A DNA stretch of 33,494 bases from JAWWPG01 sp037719575. Its GTDB lineage: Bacteria; Actinomycetota; Actinomycetes; Propionibacteriales; Nocardioidaceae. How positions within the stretch are numbered: position 1 is the first letter of the stretch; each line of letters opens with the position of its first letter. Below are positions 9,990 to 17,423 of this stretch, one piece after another. The DNA is taken from the NCBI GenBank assembly GCA_037719575.1, contig JBBJMF010000023.1:1-33494 (forward strand). The letters are read 5' to 3'. A program made the position numbers and the translations under genes. The notes beneath the pieces are model-generated. The model had not been told where the DNA came from, made no database searches, and was given only the letters and a program-made list of their open reading frames with translations.

Positions 9990-11381
9990 ATGGAAGACCG
10001 ACTCGCGGCGCTGGACCGCGCCCATGCGCATGCCACCCGCTTCCTCGAGTCCGTCAACTCGAGGCCGGTGTGGCCGCGATCGGGGATCGACGAGATGACG
10101 CGGGCCCTCGGCGGGCCGCTCCCGCGCCACGGCACTCCGCCGACGGAGGTCGTGGACGAGCTGGTCGCTGCGGCTGACCCCGGGCTGGTGGGCATCGCGG
10201 GTGGGCGGTTCTTCGGCTTCGTCATCGGGGGAGCGCTGCCGGCCGCCCTGGCCGCTGACTGGTTGACCGCGGTGTGGGACCAGAACGCCGGGCTGACCTC
10301 GATGAGTCCCGCGGCTGCCGCCGCGGAGAGCGTCGCCGGCGGCTGGCTGCTCAGCATCCTCGGCCTCCCCGCGACCAGCTCCGTCGGGTTCGTGACCGGC
10401 GGGATGATGGCGAACTTCAGCTGCCTCGCGGCGGCCCGGCACGCGGTGCTGACCCGGGTGGGCTGGGACGTCGCGGAACGCGGGATGTCGGGCTCGCCCC
10501 GGATCAGGCTCGTCGTCGGCGAGAACCGGCACGACACGATCGACCGGTCGGCGCGCTATCTGGGGCTCGGCCGGGAGAACGTCGTACCCGTCTCCGCCGA
10601 CGGCGAGGGCCGCATGCGGGTCGACGCGCTCGCCGCGACGCTGGCAGACGGCGAGGGTCCGGTCGTCGTCTGCCTGCAAGCGGGCGAGGTGCACACCGGC
10701 GGGTTCGACCCGTTCGGGCCGCTGGTCGAGGTGGCCAGACGGCACGACGCCTGGGTGCATGTCGATGGCGCGTTCGGGCTCTGGGCCGGGGCCGCGGCAA
10801 GCACCCACGACCTGGTTGCCGGGGTGGGGGAGGCCGACTCCTGGGCCACCGATGCCCACAAGACGCTGAACGTCCCCTACGACTCCGGGATCGCGATCGT
10901 GCGCGACCCCGCGTGGTCCCGGGCGGCATTCGGGGTGGAGGCCGACTACCTGATCGCCGTGCAGGACGACCCGTTCGAGCGCACCCCGGAGTTCTCCCGG
11001 CGGGCTCGTGGGTTCCCGGTCTGGGCCGCGCTGAGGAGTCTGGGATCGGACGGCGTCGGAGAACTTGTCGAGCGGCTCTGCTCCCACGCCCGTCGGATGG
11101 GCGACGGGCTGCGGGCGGTCGACGGCGTCGAGGTCGTGAACGATGTCGTCTTCACCCAGGTGGTGTTCCGGTGCGGCGACGACGAGACGACGCGTGAGCT
11201 CGGCCGCCGCATCCTCGCGGAGGGGACCTGCGCGATGACCCCGGCGGTATGGCGCGGGCACGCCGTCCAGCGGTGCTCGATCTCGTCCTGGCGCACATCG
11301 GAGGCCGACGTCGACGCGTCGCTCGGAGCCATCAGGGCGATCTTGGCAGGCATGCACGGGCCGCGACGGATCTCGCACTGA
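9990..11381 (+). CDS. PLP-dependent group II decarboxylase-like enzyme
   Basis: This 463-residue fold-type I PLP enzyme resembles the aromatic-L-amino-acid/glutamate/diaminobutyrate decarboxylase superfamily. The ring-stacking histidine lies in VVGENRHDTI, the PLP-N1 aspartate in WVHVDGAFG, and the Schiff-base lysine is K291 in WATDAHKTLNVPYDSG. The N-terminal part (LVGIAGGRFFGFVIGGALPAA) corresponds to the substrate-side segment of this superfamily. The likely reaction is decarboxylation of an amino acid, but some relatives act as lyases or aminotransferases, and the substrate cannot be told. It is followed 27 bases later by a YjbR-family gene on the same strand. Confidence 0.85.
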   Translation: MEDRLAALDRAHAHATRFLESVNSRPVWPRSGIDEMTRALGGPLPRHGTPPTEVVDELVAAADPGLVGIAGGRFFGFVIGGALPAALAADWLTAVWDQNAGLTSMSPAAAAAESVAGGWLLSILGLPATSSVGFVTGGMMANFSCLAAARHAVLTRVGWDVAERGMSGSPRIRLVVGENRHDTIDRSARYLGLGRENVVPVSADGEGRMRVDALAATLADGEGPVVVCLQAGEVHTGGFDPFGPLVEVARRHDAWVHVDGAFGLWAGAAASTHDLVAGVGEADSWATDAHKTLNVPYDSGIAIVRDPAWSRAAFGVEADYLIAVQDDPFERTPEFSRRARGFPVWAALRSLGSDGVGELVERLCSHARRMGDGLRAVDGVEVVNDVVFTQVVFRCGDDETTRELGRRILAEGTCAMTPAVWRGHAVQRCSISSWRTSEADVDASLGAIRAILAGMHGPRRISH

Positions 11382-11396
11382 GACCAAGGCGGCTGC

Positions 11397-11402
11397 CACA
11401 AT
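11397..11402 (+). promoter_or_regulatory. Candidate -10 box of a leaderless promoter (YjbR-family gene)
   Basis: CACAAT six bases before the ATG at 11409. It could give the small gene its own start in addition to read-through from the PLP enzyme gene. Confidence 0.3.
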
Positions 11403-11408
11403 CCGGCG

Positions 11409-11765
11409 ATGGACCATCAACGGCTGCTCGACCACTGCCTCGCCAAGCCCGGCGCCTGGCCGGACGAGCCGTGGGAGGGAGACACCGTCGCGAAGGTGGC
11501 CGACAAGATCTTCGCCTTCCTGCCCGGCCCGGACGGGTCGTCGGTCGGCGTCAAGTGCGGGACGCGAGACGAGGCGGACGAGCTGATCACCCGCTATCCC
11601 GACGACGTGTCGGTGATGGCCTACATCGGTCGCTACGGATGGAACAACGTCCGCTTCGGTGGCGCGGTTCCCGACGACGAGGTTCGCGAGCTCCTCGATG
11701 CGTCGTACGACGACGTGGTGGCCCGCCTGCCGAAGTCGAAGCGGCCGACGCCCTCCTCCCTCTGA
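11409..11765 (+). CDS. MmcQ/YjbR family protein
   Basis: The 118-residue product has the CyaY-like alpha/beta fold typical of MmcQ/YjbR proteins. Recognisable signatures are the early LAKPGAWPDEPWEGDTVAKV segment, the KIFAFL strand, and YGWNNVRFGG followed by a C-terminal helix with SYDDVVARLPK. These proteins have been proposed to bind DNA, but no clear biochemical role is established. Length is typical. It lies 27 bases after the decarboxylase gene and may be its co-transcribed partner, although a CACAAT box at leaderless spacing precedes it. Confidence 0.88.
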   Translation: MDHQRLLDHCLAKPGAWPDEPWEGDTVAKVADKIFAFLPGPDGSSVGVKCGTRDEADELITRYPDDVSVMAYIGRYGWNNVRFGGAVPDDEVRELLDASYDDVVARLPKSKRPTPSSL

Positions 11766-11767
11766 GG

Positions 11768-11913
11768 ACGTCTCGTGGCCTGCTCGGGGTGACCGTCATC
11801 GAGGTGATCCTGCTGGCCCGGCAGGGCGTGCTGGAACGCACCGGGAGCGACCCGGTGGCGGTTTCCTCGGCGGCTACCGCCTGGGGCTGGTCTGCGCCGC
11901 CGCGCTCGTGTGA
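11768..11913 (+). pseudogene. Possible relic of the C-terminus of an MFS transporter
   Basis: Between the YjbR-family and MOSC genes, one frame reads LLGVTVIEVILLARQ...TGSDPVA, then shifts frame near 11858 and reads GGFLGGYRLGLVCAAALV before a TGA at 11911. Joined, this resembles the last two transmembrane segments of a DHA2-type permease (GSD..FLGGYR motif between helices). There is no start or ribosome site. The identification rests on resemblance only. Confidence 0.35.
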
Positions 11914-11970
11914 GGCTGGCCTGGCGAGAACGATCAAGCCGGAGTCCGGGACCGAGTGGGAGCATGGGGT

Positions 11971-12594
11971 ATGGATGTCGCCCGAGTGGAGGCCGTGAAC
12001 GTCGTACACCGGATGCGACCGGGGTACTTCCACGACACCGCCATCGACAAGCGGCCGCTGGACGGTCCGGTCGAGGTGACGGCGAACGGGCTCGACGGCG
12101 ACCGGCAGATCGACAGCTCGCACGGCGGTCCGGACCGGGCCGTCTACGCGTACTCCGGCGAGGACGCCGAGTGGTGGACGGCCGCGCTTGGGGTTCCGAT
12201 CCCCCCCGGAACGTTCGGGGAGAACCTCCGCACGCGGGGTCTGGATGTCACCGGGGCGCTGGTCGGGGAGCGATGGCGCATCGGTGGCGTGCTCCTCGAG
12301 GTCAGGATGCCCCGCACCCCATGCCACAACCTGTCCTTGCGGATGGGGATCGAGAGGTTCCACGTCACCTTCAACCGGACCGGTCGGGTAGGCGCCATGC
12401 TCAAGGTCCTCGAGCCAGGCAGGCTCGAAGCAGGCAACCGGATCACCGTCGTGGACCGCCCGAGCCACGATGTCACCATCGGCGCGCTGACAGGCCGCCC
12501 CGACGTCGACCGGATGCGTCGCCTGCTCGACTCCCAGGTGCCGCTGGCGGCGAAGGTGCGCGCCCGGGCCCAGCGGTCGGTGGCGCACGCGTGA
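11971..12594 (+). CDS. MOSC domain-containing protein (YiiM-like)
   Basis: This 207-residue MOSC-domain protein belongs to the beta-rich family named after the molybdenum cofactor sulfurase C-terminus. Its conserved segments are LDGDRQIDSSHGGPDRAVYAYS, FGENLRTRGLD and the cysteine C118 in RMPRTPCHNLS, the residue thought to carry sulfur or contact the molybdenum cofactor. Similar single-domain proteins (YiiM) reduce N-hydroxylated bases, so that role is possible here. The ATG at 11971 has a GGGAG site eight bases upstream; a GTG at 11956 in the same frame is less likely. It stands alone, 50 bases before the predicted riboswitch. Confidence 0.88.
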   Translation: MDVARVEAVNVVHRMRPGYFHDTAIDKRPLDGPVEVTANGLDGDRQIDSSHGGPDRAVYAYSGEDAEWWTAALGVPIPPGTFGENLRTRGLDVTGALVGERWRIGGVLLEVRMPRTPCHNLSLRMGIERFHVTFNRTGRVGAMLKVLEPGRLEAGNRITVVDRPSHDVTIGALTGRPDVDRMRRLLDSQVPLAAKVRARAQRSVAHA

Positions 12595-12647
12595 ACCCAC
12601 GGGTCGTCCTCGTTTGCCCGTGAGCGGCGCGGCCTGAGACACTGAGG

Positions 12648-12749
12648 GCTCGGAGGGGAGTACTCCCTGACGTGCTGCGTCGTCATCACGGGCTGACCCC
12701 CCGGCGCAGCGGGCTCGGCCCGTGGCTGAGCGGAAGAGACCTCCGGAGC
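12648..12749 (+). promoter_or_regulatory. yybP-ykoY family (manganese) riboswitch
   Basis: The region upstream of the TerC gene shows yybP-ykoY features. The 5' strand GCTC-GGAGG runs into the conserved GGGGAGTA (12655-12662). CACGGGC (12687-12693) pairs perfectly with GCCCGTG (12718-12724). The 3' strand GAGACCTCCGGAGC carries the conserved AGACCT and closes the P1 stem with one bulge. The class senses Mn2+ and is commonly found before TerC/YkoY genes. The family is assigned from motif memory and by-eye pairing, not from a covariance model. Confidence 0.8.
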
Positions 12750-12793
12750 ACTGTCCACGTCATCGCGCCCACGCGCACACGTCGCTCCGGAGG
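12740..12793 (+). promoter_or_regulatory. Anti-Shine-Dalgarno expression platform of the terC riboswitch
   Basis: CCTCCGGAGC (12740-12749), the 3' strand of riboswitch stem P1, is the perfect reverse complement of GCTCCGGAGG (12784-12793), which contains the ribosome site of the TerC gene. Pairing in P1 (ligand bound) and pairing with the ribosome site (ligand free) exclude each other. The inferred logic is that the metal ion exposes the ribosome site and turns translation on. Confidence 0.7.
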
Positions 12794-12800
12794 AGACCCT

Positions 12801-13805
12801 GTGGATGTCTCGACCTGGGTCTGGTGGACGACCATCGTCGTCACGGTCAGCATCCTGCTGTTCGACGTCGTCATCATCGGCCGACGGCCGCACGAGCCGT
12901 CGATGCGAGAGGTCTCGGTCGCGCTCGCCGGCTATGTCGGCGCTGCCGTGGTCTTCGGGCTGGGGGTGCTCTCCGTCTCGGGTGCCCGCTACGGCACGGA
13001 GTTCTTCGCGGGGTGGCTCACCGAGTACTCGCTGTCGATCGACAACCTCTTCATCTTCATCATCATCCTGAACCGGTTCGCGGTGCCCCGGGAGAACCAG
13101 CAGTCGGCTCTGCTGGTCGGCATCGTCCTCGCGCTGGTCATGCGCGCCGTCTTCATCGCCGTCGGTGCCGCCGCGATCAACACGTTCAGCTGGGTGTTCT
13201 ACGTCTTCGGCGCCTTCCTCGTCTACACCGCGGTCCGCCTCGTCAAGGACACCGGCCACGAGGACGAGGGCTTCGACGAGAACCGGCTCGTCAAGGCCGT
13301 CGAGAAGCGCTTCCCGGCGACCCTCGAGTACGACGGCAACAAGCTCTTCACGCGCGAGAACGGCAAGCGGCTCATCACCCCGATGTTCATCGTGATCGTC
13401 ACGCTCGGCACCACCGACCTGATCTTCGCGCTCGACTCGATCCCGGCGATCTACGGTCTCACCAACGAGCCCTACCTCGTGCTCACCGCCAACATCTTCG
13501 CGCTGATGGGGCTGCGCCAGCTCTACTTCCTGATCGGCGGCCTCTTGCAGCGGCTGATCTACCTCTCCTACGGGCTGGCGTTCCTCCTCGCGTTCATCGG
13601 CGTCAAGCTCGCGCTGCACGCGCTGCACGAGAACGAGCTGCCCTTCCTCAACGGCGGCAACGCCATCGGGTGGGCACCCGACATCCCGATCTGGCTGTCG
13701 CTCATCGTCATCATGGGCACGTTGGGCGTCACGACCGTGGTCAGCCTGGTGGTGTCGAACCGGCGGGGCATCACGACGGACAGCGGCGGCCTGAGCACTT
13801 CGTGA
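12801..13805 (+). CDS. TerC/Alx family membrane protein, probable metal exporter
   Basis: This 334-residue protein has about nine hydrophobic helices and the TerC family's paired acidic motifs: EYSLSIDNLFIF near the N-terminus and LIFALDSIPAIYG in the second half. TerC/Alx/YkoY proteins are linked to Mn2+ export and metalation of secreted proteins. That agrees with the predicted Mn2+ riboswitch upstream. A cytoplasmic loop rich in charged residues (KDTGHEDEGFDENRLVKAVEKRF) follows helix 4 or 5. The GTG at 12801 is chosen because GGAGGAG ends six bases before it and the first helix starts directly; the frame open from 12672 lies inside the riboswitch and is rejected. It converges with the NlpC gene, with 21 bases between the stops. 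Confidence 0.92.
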   Translation: MDVSTWVWWTTIVVTVSILLFDVVIIGRRPHEPSMREVSVALAGYVGAAVVFGLGVLSVSGARYGTEFFAGWLTEYSLSIDNLFIFIIILNRFAVPRENQQSALLVGIVLALVMRAVFIAVGAAAINTFSWVFYVFGAFLVYTAVRLVKDTGHEDEGFDENRLVKAVEKRFPATLEYDGNKLFTRENGKRLITPMFIVIVTLGTTDLIFALDSIPAIYGLTNEPYLVLTANIFALMGLRQLYFLIGGLLQRLIYLSYGLAFLLAFIGVKLALHALHENELPFLNGGNAIGWAPDIPIWLSLIVIMGTLGVTTVVSLVVSNRRGITTDSGGLSTS

Positions 13806-13826
13806 CCCGCTTCGGGCATCGAGTCG

Positions 13827-14555
13827 TCAGGTCAGGAAGCGACCCGCGGCGACGAGCGTCTCGAGGCGACTCGGTGCCAACGGGGCATTCTCGACGAGCT
13901 GCCCGGTCGCCGGGGCGTGCAGCATCGTCTGCTCGCCGGTAACGAAGCCCACATGGAAGACGTGCCCGTCCGAGCGCGCGAAGAAGTAGAGGTCGCCAGG
14001 CTGCTCCTCACCCAGCGTCACCGGGGCCGTGGCTTCCCATTGGTCGTGCGCGTCGCGTGGCACGACGACCCCCGCGTCTCGGTAGGCCTGATGGACCAGT
14101 CCCGAGCAGTCCAGCCCGTACGGCGTCGTACCCCCCCAGAGATAGCGGAGCCCCAGGTGGCGGCGCGCTGCCCAACAGATCGCGGCGCGGTCGGACTCGA
14201 TGCTGCCGGTCGGCGCGGCTGCGGGCTCCGCGCGCGGAGTCAGGTGCTGTCTGCGGACCCACGCGAGGTAGCCGCGGGAGCCACCCGCCGACGGCTGCCA
14301 CGGAGCCGCGACACGCACCCAGTCGCCGGCCTCCTCCACGACCTCGACCGGCTCGCCGGCGACCAGCTGGGTGAGAGTCCGACCGTGGAGGCCGAGCCGG
14401 CCCGCTGACCCGAACGAGTCGAGACCAGCCAGCCAGGCGCGGGGGTCGGGGACGTCGGCTGTCGCCGGCGCGTCGATGTCTCGGGGTGCGTCCGGCGCGG
14501 TCCACGCCGTGCACACCTCGACGGTCACCACGCGCCACGACCCGGATGTGATCAT
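13827..14555 (-). CDS. NlpC/P60 family peptidoglycan endopeptidase (YkfC-like)
   Basis: The 242-residue product is a cysteine peptidase cutting peptide bonds in muropeptides, typically gamma-D-Glu-diaminopimelate. The C-terminal NlpC/P60 domain has the nucleophile C150 in YGLDCSGLVHQAY and catalytic H201 in HVFHVGF. Before it, residues 60-105 look like a bacterial SH3 domain (VAGEPVEVVEEAGDWVRVA). No signal peptide is visible, so the enzyme is probably cytoplasmic, as for Bacillus YkfC. The ATG overlaps the epimerase stop by four bases (ATGA) and has GAGGAAG upstream. It is the last gene of the five-gene minus-strand operon. The epimerase next to it repeats the ykfB-ykfC pairing of Bacillus, which supports a role in recycling murein peptides. 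Confidence 0.92.
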   Translation of the reverse strand: MITSGSWRVVTVEVCTAWTAPDAPRDIDAPATADVPDPRAWLAGLDSFGSAGRLGLHGRTLTQLVAGEPVEVVEEAGDWVRVAAPWQPSAGGSRGYLAWVRRQHLTPRAEPAAAPTGSIESDRAAICWAARRHLGLRYLWGGTTPYGLDCSGLVHQAYRDAGVVVPRDAHDQWEATAPVTLGEEQPGDLYFFARSDGHVFHVGFVTGEQTMLHAPATGQLVENAPLAPSRLETLVAAGRFLT

Positions 14556-15643
14556 CCGGCGACTTCCTCGACGCCCAGACCGTGGATGCCCAGACCGGGC
14601 CCGGTCGGGAGGACCACGGTCGAGCCGTCGTACCGCAGACCGCCGGCGACGGTGCGACCGGACATCCACCAGGCCGCGTCGAGATCGCTGACGAGCGTCG
14701 ACCCGACGGCCGCGACCAGCGAGGCAGCGGCGCCGACGCCGATCGGGCCCTCCATCATCGACCCGACGATGAAGCCGACCCCGTGAGCGCGCGCCAGCCG
14801 CGCCATCGCGACAGCGGTGGCGAGACCGCCGCACTTGGCCAGCTTGATGTTGACGAGGTCGACGGCTCCGGTCTCGATGACGGTGGTCAGGTCGCGGAGC
14901 CCGAAGACACTCTCGTCCGCCATCACGGGGGTGTCGACGGCCGCGGTGACCCGGGCCAGCCCGGCCAGGTCGTCGGCCGCCACCGGTTGCTCGACGAACT
15001 CGAGGCCGACCCCGGCGTCCTCGAGGTGGCGGATGACCCGGACCGCCGCGCGAGGTGTCCAGCCCTGGTTGGCGTCCACCCGCAGCCGCACGTCCGGGCC
15101 GACCGCCTCTCGGACAGCACACACCGTCGCGATGTCGGTCTCGGCCTCCGAGCCGACCTTCAGCTTGACCACGGAGAACCCCTCGGCCACCCGGTCCCGC
15201 GCGGTCGCCGCGAGCTGGGTCGGGTCCCCCGCGCTGACCGTGACATCCGTCTCGACGTCGTGTCTGGCGGTGCCGAGCAGGCGCGGCAGGGAGATACCGA
15301 GGCTCCGGGCGGCCAGGTCGTGAAGGGCGACATCGACGGCCGACTTGGCTCCGTGGTTGCCGACGACCGCGGCGGCGACGTCGGCGGTGAGGTCGTTGAG
15401 GTCGCCTGTCGAGCGCCCGCGGATGACGTCGGCCAGCGGTCCGCGGATGCATGCGTCGGCGCTCGCCAGCGACTCGCCGGTCACCCGCCAGACCTGCGGA
15501 GCCTCGCCGAACCCCCGCCGACCCGCGGCGTCGACGACCTCGACCACCGTCGTCTCGAGCACCCGAGTGGTCCGACGGGCTGTCACGAAGGGGGTGTGCA
15601 GTGGGACGGTCAGCCGGTGGGTGCGGACGTCGGTGATCGTCAT
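14552..15643 (-). CDS. Dipeptide epimerase, L-Ala-D/L-Glu type (enolase superfamily)
   Basis: This 363-residue member of the mandelate racemase/muconate lactonizing group probably epimerises L-Ala-D-Glu from peptidoglycan to L-Ala-L-Glu so it can be hydrolysed. The catalytic KxK pair is K160/K162 in VVKLKVG. Metal ligands are D190 (RVDANQGW), E218 (EFVEQP) and D243 (MADES). The second catalytic lysine is K267 or K270 in NIKLAKCGG. The N-terminal capping domain (about 1-120) contains RTTRVLETTVVEV. The ATG at 15643 has GGAAGG seven bases upstream and overlaps the serine hydrolase stop (ATGA). The muropeptide substrate is inferred from the neighbouring NlpC/P60 gene; related enzymes act on other dipeptides or on N-succinyl amino acids. 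Confidence 0.9.
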   Translation of the reverse strand: MTITDVRTHRLTVPLHTPFVTARRTTRVLETTVVEVVDAAGRRGFGEAPQVWRVTGESLASADACIRGPLADVIRGRSTGDLNDLTADVAAAVVGNHGAKSAVDVALHDLAARSLGISLPRLLGTARHDVETDVTVSAGDPTQLAATARDRVAEGFSVVKLKVGSEAETDIATVCAVREAVGPDVRLRVDANQGWTPRAAVRVIRHLEDAGVGLEFVEQPVAADDLAGLARVTAAVDTPVMADESVFGLRDLTTVIETGAVDLVNIKLAKCGGLATAVAMARLARAHGVGFIVGSMMEGPIGVGAAASLVAAVGSTLVSDLDAAWWMSGRTVAGGLRYDGSTVVLPTGPGLGIHGLGVEEVAG

Positions 15644-16464
15644 GCCAACGCCTTCCGGTCCCGCCAGGACGCCTCCGCCGCGCCCGCGATGAGGGCGAGC
15701 GACTCGTCCTCGGCGAGCCCGGACGTCGTACACACGACCAGGACGTAGGGCGACGAGTCCGGCGGGTAGACGAGCCCGGCGTCGTGGGAGATGCCGGTGA
15801 CCCAGCCTGACTTGTGGGCGACCTTGGTGCCTGGCGGCAGCCCGGCCGGGATCGCATCGTTGATCTGCTGGGCGGCCAGGGTGGCGAGGATCTCGCGGCA
15901 GGCTCGAGGGGAGGCGGCCCGCTCGGTGACGAGGGCGCCGAGCGTCCGGGCGAGGTCTGTGGCGGTGACGAGGTTCTCCCGGCCGGCGTCGCGCGCGGGG
16001 GCGTCCTCGATGCCGCGGGTGACGCTGCTGCTGTCGGCGCCGAGGTCGGCGAGCGTGAGCGCGACCTCCTCCAGCCCGACCACGTCGAGCAGCAGGTTCG
16101 TGGCGAGGTTCCCCGACCTGACGAGTGCCCGGTTCGCCAGCCAGCGCAGGGCCACCTCGGTGCCCATCCGCTGCCAGGTCTGCGGGTCGCTGTCCTCCTC
16201 CCGGTCCATCTGGAAGCCGGCTCCGCCGACCGCGGACGCGAACGAGTTGTGAACAGTCACCGTCGAGTCGAGATCGAGGGTCCTTGAGTCCGCGAGCCGA
16301 TAGGCGGCGATGACCAGGGCCAGCTTCATCGTGCTGGCGGCATAGTGCGGACGGTCCGAATCGTGCGCAAGGGTGGCGGGGCCTTCGACCGGTCCGGCCC
16401 AGATCGAGAAGGTCCCGCTGTCGGGCAGGCTCTCGACGTACGACGTGAGGGCCGGGGTCGTCAC
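15640..16464 (-). CDS. Serine hydrolase, class A beta-lactamase family
   Basis: The 274-residue protein carries the penicillin-recognising serine hydrolase motifs: SxxK at residues 44-47 (STMK), SGN at 117-119 in the SDN position, and KSG at 218-220 for the KTG box, with an omega-loop-like ARDAGRENLVTA between them. Unlike secreted beta-lactamases it has no signal peptide: the fold begins almost at once after the GTG at 16464, which overlaps the upstream VOC stop (GTGA). A cytosolic serine hydrolase within a muropeptide-type operon could be a D,D-peptidase or an amidase-like enzyme on cell-wall peptides rather than an antibiotic-resistance enzyme. That function is inference from position. Confidence 0.87.
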   Translation of the reverse strand: MTTPALTSYVESLPDSGTFSIWAGPVEGPATLAHDSDRPHYAASTMKLALVIAAYRLADSRTLDLDSTVTVHNSFASAVGGAGFQMDREEDSDPQTWQRMGTEVALRWLANRALVRSGNLATNLLLDVVGLEEVALTLADLGADSSSVTRGIEDAPARDAGRENLVTATDLARTLGALVTERAASPRACREILATLAAQQINDAIPAGLPPGTKVAHKSGWVTGISHDAGLVYPPDSSPYVLVVCTTSGLAEDESLALIAGAAEASWRDRKALA

Positions 16465-16835
16465 TCGCGTGCCTTGTCGATCACCCAGAACCGGTTGCCT
16501 TCGGTGTCGGCCAGCACGACGAAGTCGTGGTGGCCTGCCGGGTAACGGTCCCAGTCCACCCGCCGCGCCCGGAGGGAGAGCAACCGGGCGACCTCGGGCT
16601 CCTGCTCCGCGCGGTTTGCCGCGTAGAGGTCGAGGTGGACGTCTGGATACTCCGGTGCCGGGCTCTCGCTGAGGTTGAGCGACGGGCCGGCTCCGACTCT
16701 GGACCGGGGCACCAGAACGACGAAGTCGCCCTCGAGGGCTCCGTCGCGGGGCACGCAGTCCAGGGTCTGCATCCAGAAGGCCGCGGCGCGCCTCACGTGC
16801 AGGGTGTTCACGACAACCGAACCGACAGTGAGCAT
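16461..16835 (-). CDS. VOC family protein (glyoxalase/bleomycin resistance fold)
   Basis: The 124-residue product has the two-repeat VOC fold: VVVNTLHVRRAAAFWMQTLDCVPR opens the first module, PDVHLDLYAANRAEQEPEVARLL the second, ending FVVLADTEGNRFWVIDK. Likely metal ligands are the histidine in DVHLDL and the residues near GNRFWV. It resembles the glyoxalase-like domain (Glyoxalase_6) proteins common in actinobacteria, for which no substrate is known. The ATG at 16835 has AAGGA about seven bases upstream. It lies 20 bases after the first VOC gene and overlaps the serine hydrolase start by four bases. Confidence 0.87.
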   Translation of the reverse strand: MLTVGSVVVNTLHVRRAAAFWMQTLDCVPRDGALEGDFVVLVPRSRVGAGPSLNLSESPAPEYPDVHLDLYAANRAEQEPEVARLLSLRARRVDWDRYPAGHHDFVVLADTEGNRFWVIDKARE

Positions 16836-16855
16836 GGGCCAATCCTTGCAGTCGA

Positions 16856-17272
16856 CTACTCGTGCAGCCAGGGCGCGAACGACAGGCCGACGACAAGGCC
16901 CTCGGGTGAGATCAGCCGAGCGACGGTCTGCCCCCACGGCTCGAGACGTGCGCCGTGCAGCAACGGAAAGCCCTGAGCGGTCATCTCGTCGGCAGCAGCG
17001 GAGACCGCCTCCGCGTTCGCGACCTCGAACTCGATGCTAGCTTGCGGAGCCGGACGGTCCGTCGGCCACTCGCTGGTGCCGAAGCAGGCAACGGCAGCCT
17101 GCGCCAGCGGCCAGACCCCGAAGTGCTTGCTTCCCGCGATCTTCTCGCTGTGGTAGTAGTCATCACCTTCCCCGTGAGTGAGAGGCAGGCCGAGCGCGTC
17201 GACGTAGAGCTCGCGACTCTTCGCGACGTCGGGGGTGATGGCTGCCATGCTGGCGATGAACTCGATCTGCAT
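16856..17272 (-). CDS. VOC family protein
   Basis: This 138-residue protein is another VOC-superfamily member: it opens with MQIEFIASMAAITPDVAKSR, followed by ELYVDALGLPL, the classical first module, and has the second module ASIEFEVANAEAVSAAADEM ending RLISPEGLVVGLSFAPWLHE. Only the glutamate in SIEFEV and the later PEGLVVG strand are obvious conserved positions. The substrate is unknown. The ATG at 17272 has GGGAG six bases upstream and heads the minus-strand operon. It diverges from the lipoprotein gene at 17424. Its sequence is not close to the adjacent VOC gene, so the pair is probably not a recent duplication. Confidence 0.87.
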   Translation of the reverse strand: MQIEFIASMAAITPDVAKSRELYVDALGLPLTHGEGDDYYHSEKIAGSKHFGVWPLAQAAVACFGTSEWPTDRPAPQASIEFEVANAEAVSAAADEMTAQGFPLLHGARLEPWGQTVARLISPEGLVVGLSFAPWLHE

Positions 17273-17423
17273 CTGTGCTCCCGTTGGTGAAGGTCTCCTC
17301 GACGCCGACTCGCGCCGGCTGCGGTCCAGCATCGCTGATTCGCCTTCTCGCGTCACCTGGAAAGCCCAGTGTGCGGACGTCGGCATTCGCGCTCAACCGC
17401 CCGAGCATGGTTTGCTCGTCGTC

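Noticed and set aside
12672..12800. N-terminal extension of TerC from a GTG at 12672
   Set aside because: This start lies inside the riboswitch, has no ribosome site and would add a polar Arg-rich segment; GTG 12801 has GGAGGAG upstream.
13827..15857. A single 676-codon minus-strand frame that ends as the NlpC/P60 protein
   Set aside because: The upstream two thirds is an out-of-frame shadow of the epimerase gene. The real NlpC start at 14555 has a GAGGAAG site and a 4-base overlap with the epimerase stop.
15640..16464. Antibiotic-resistance beta-lactamase
   Set aside because: The motifs fit the family, but the protein lacks a signal peptide and sits in a muropeptide-type operon, so a resistance label is not supported.
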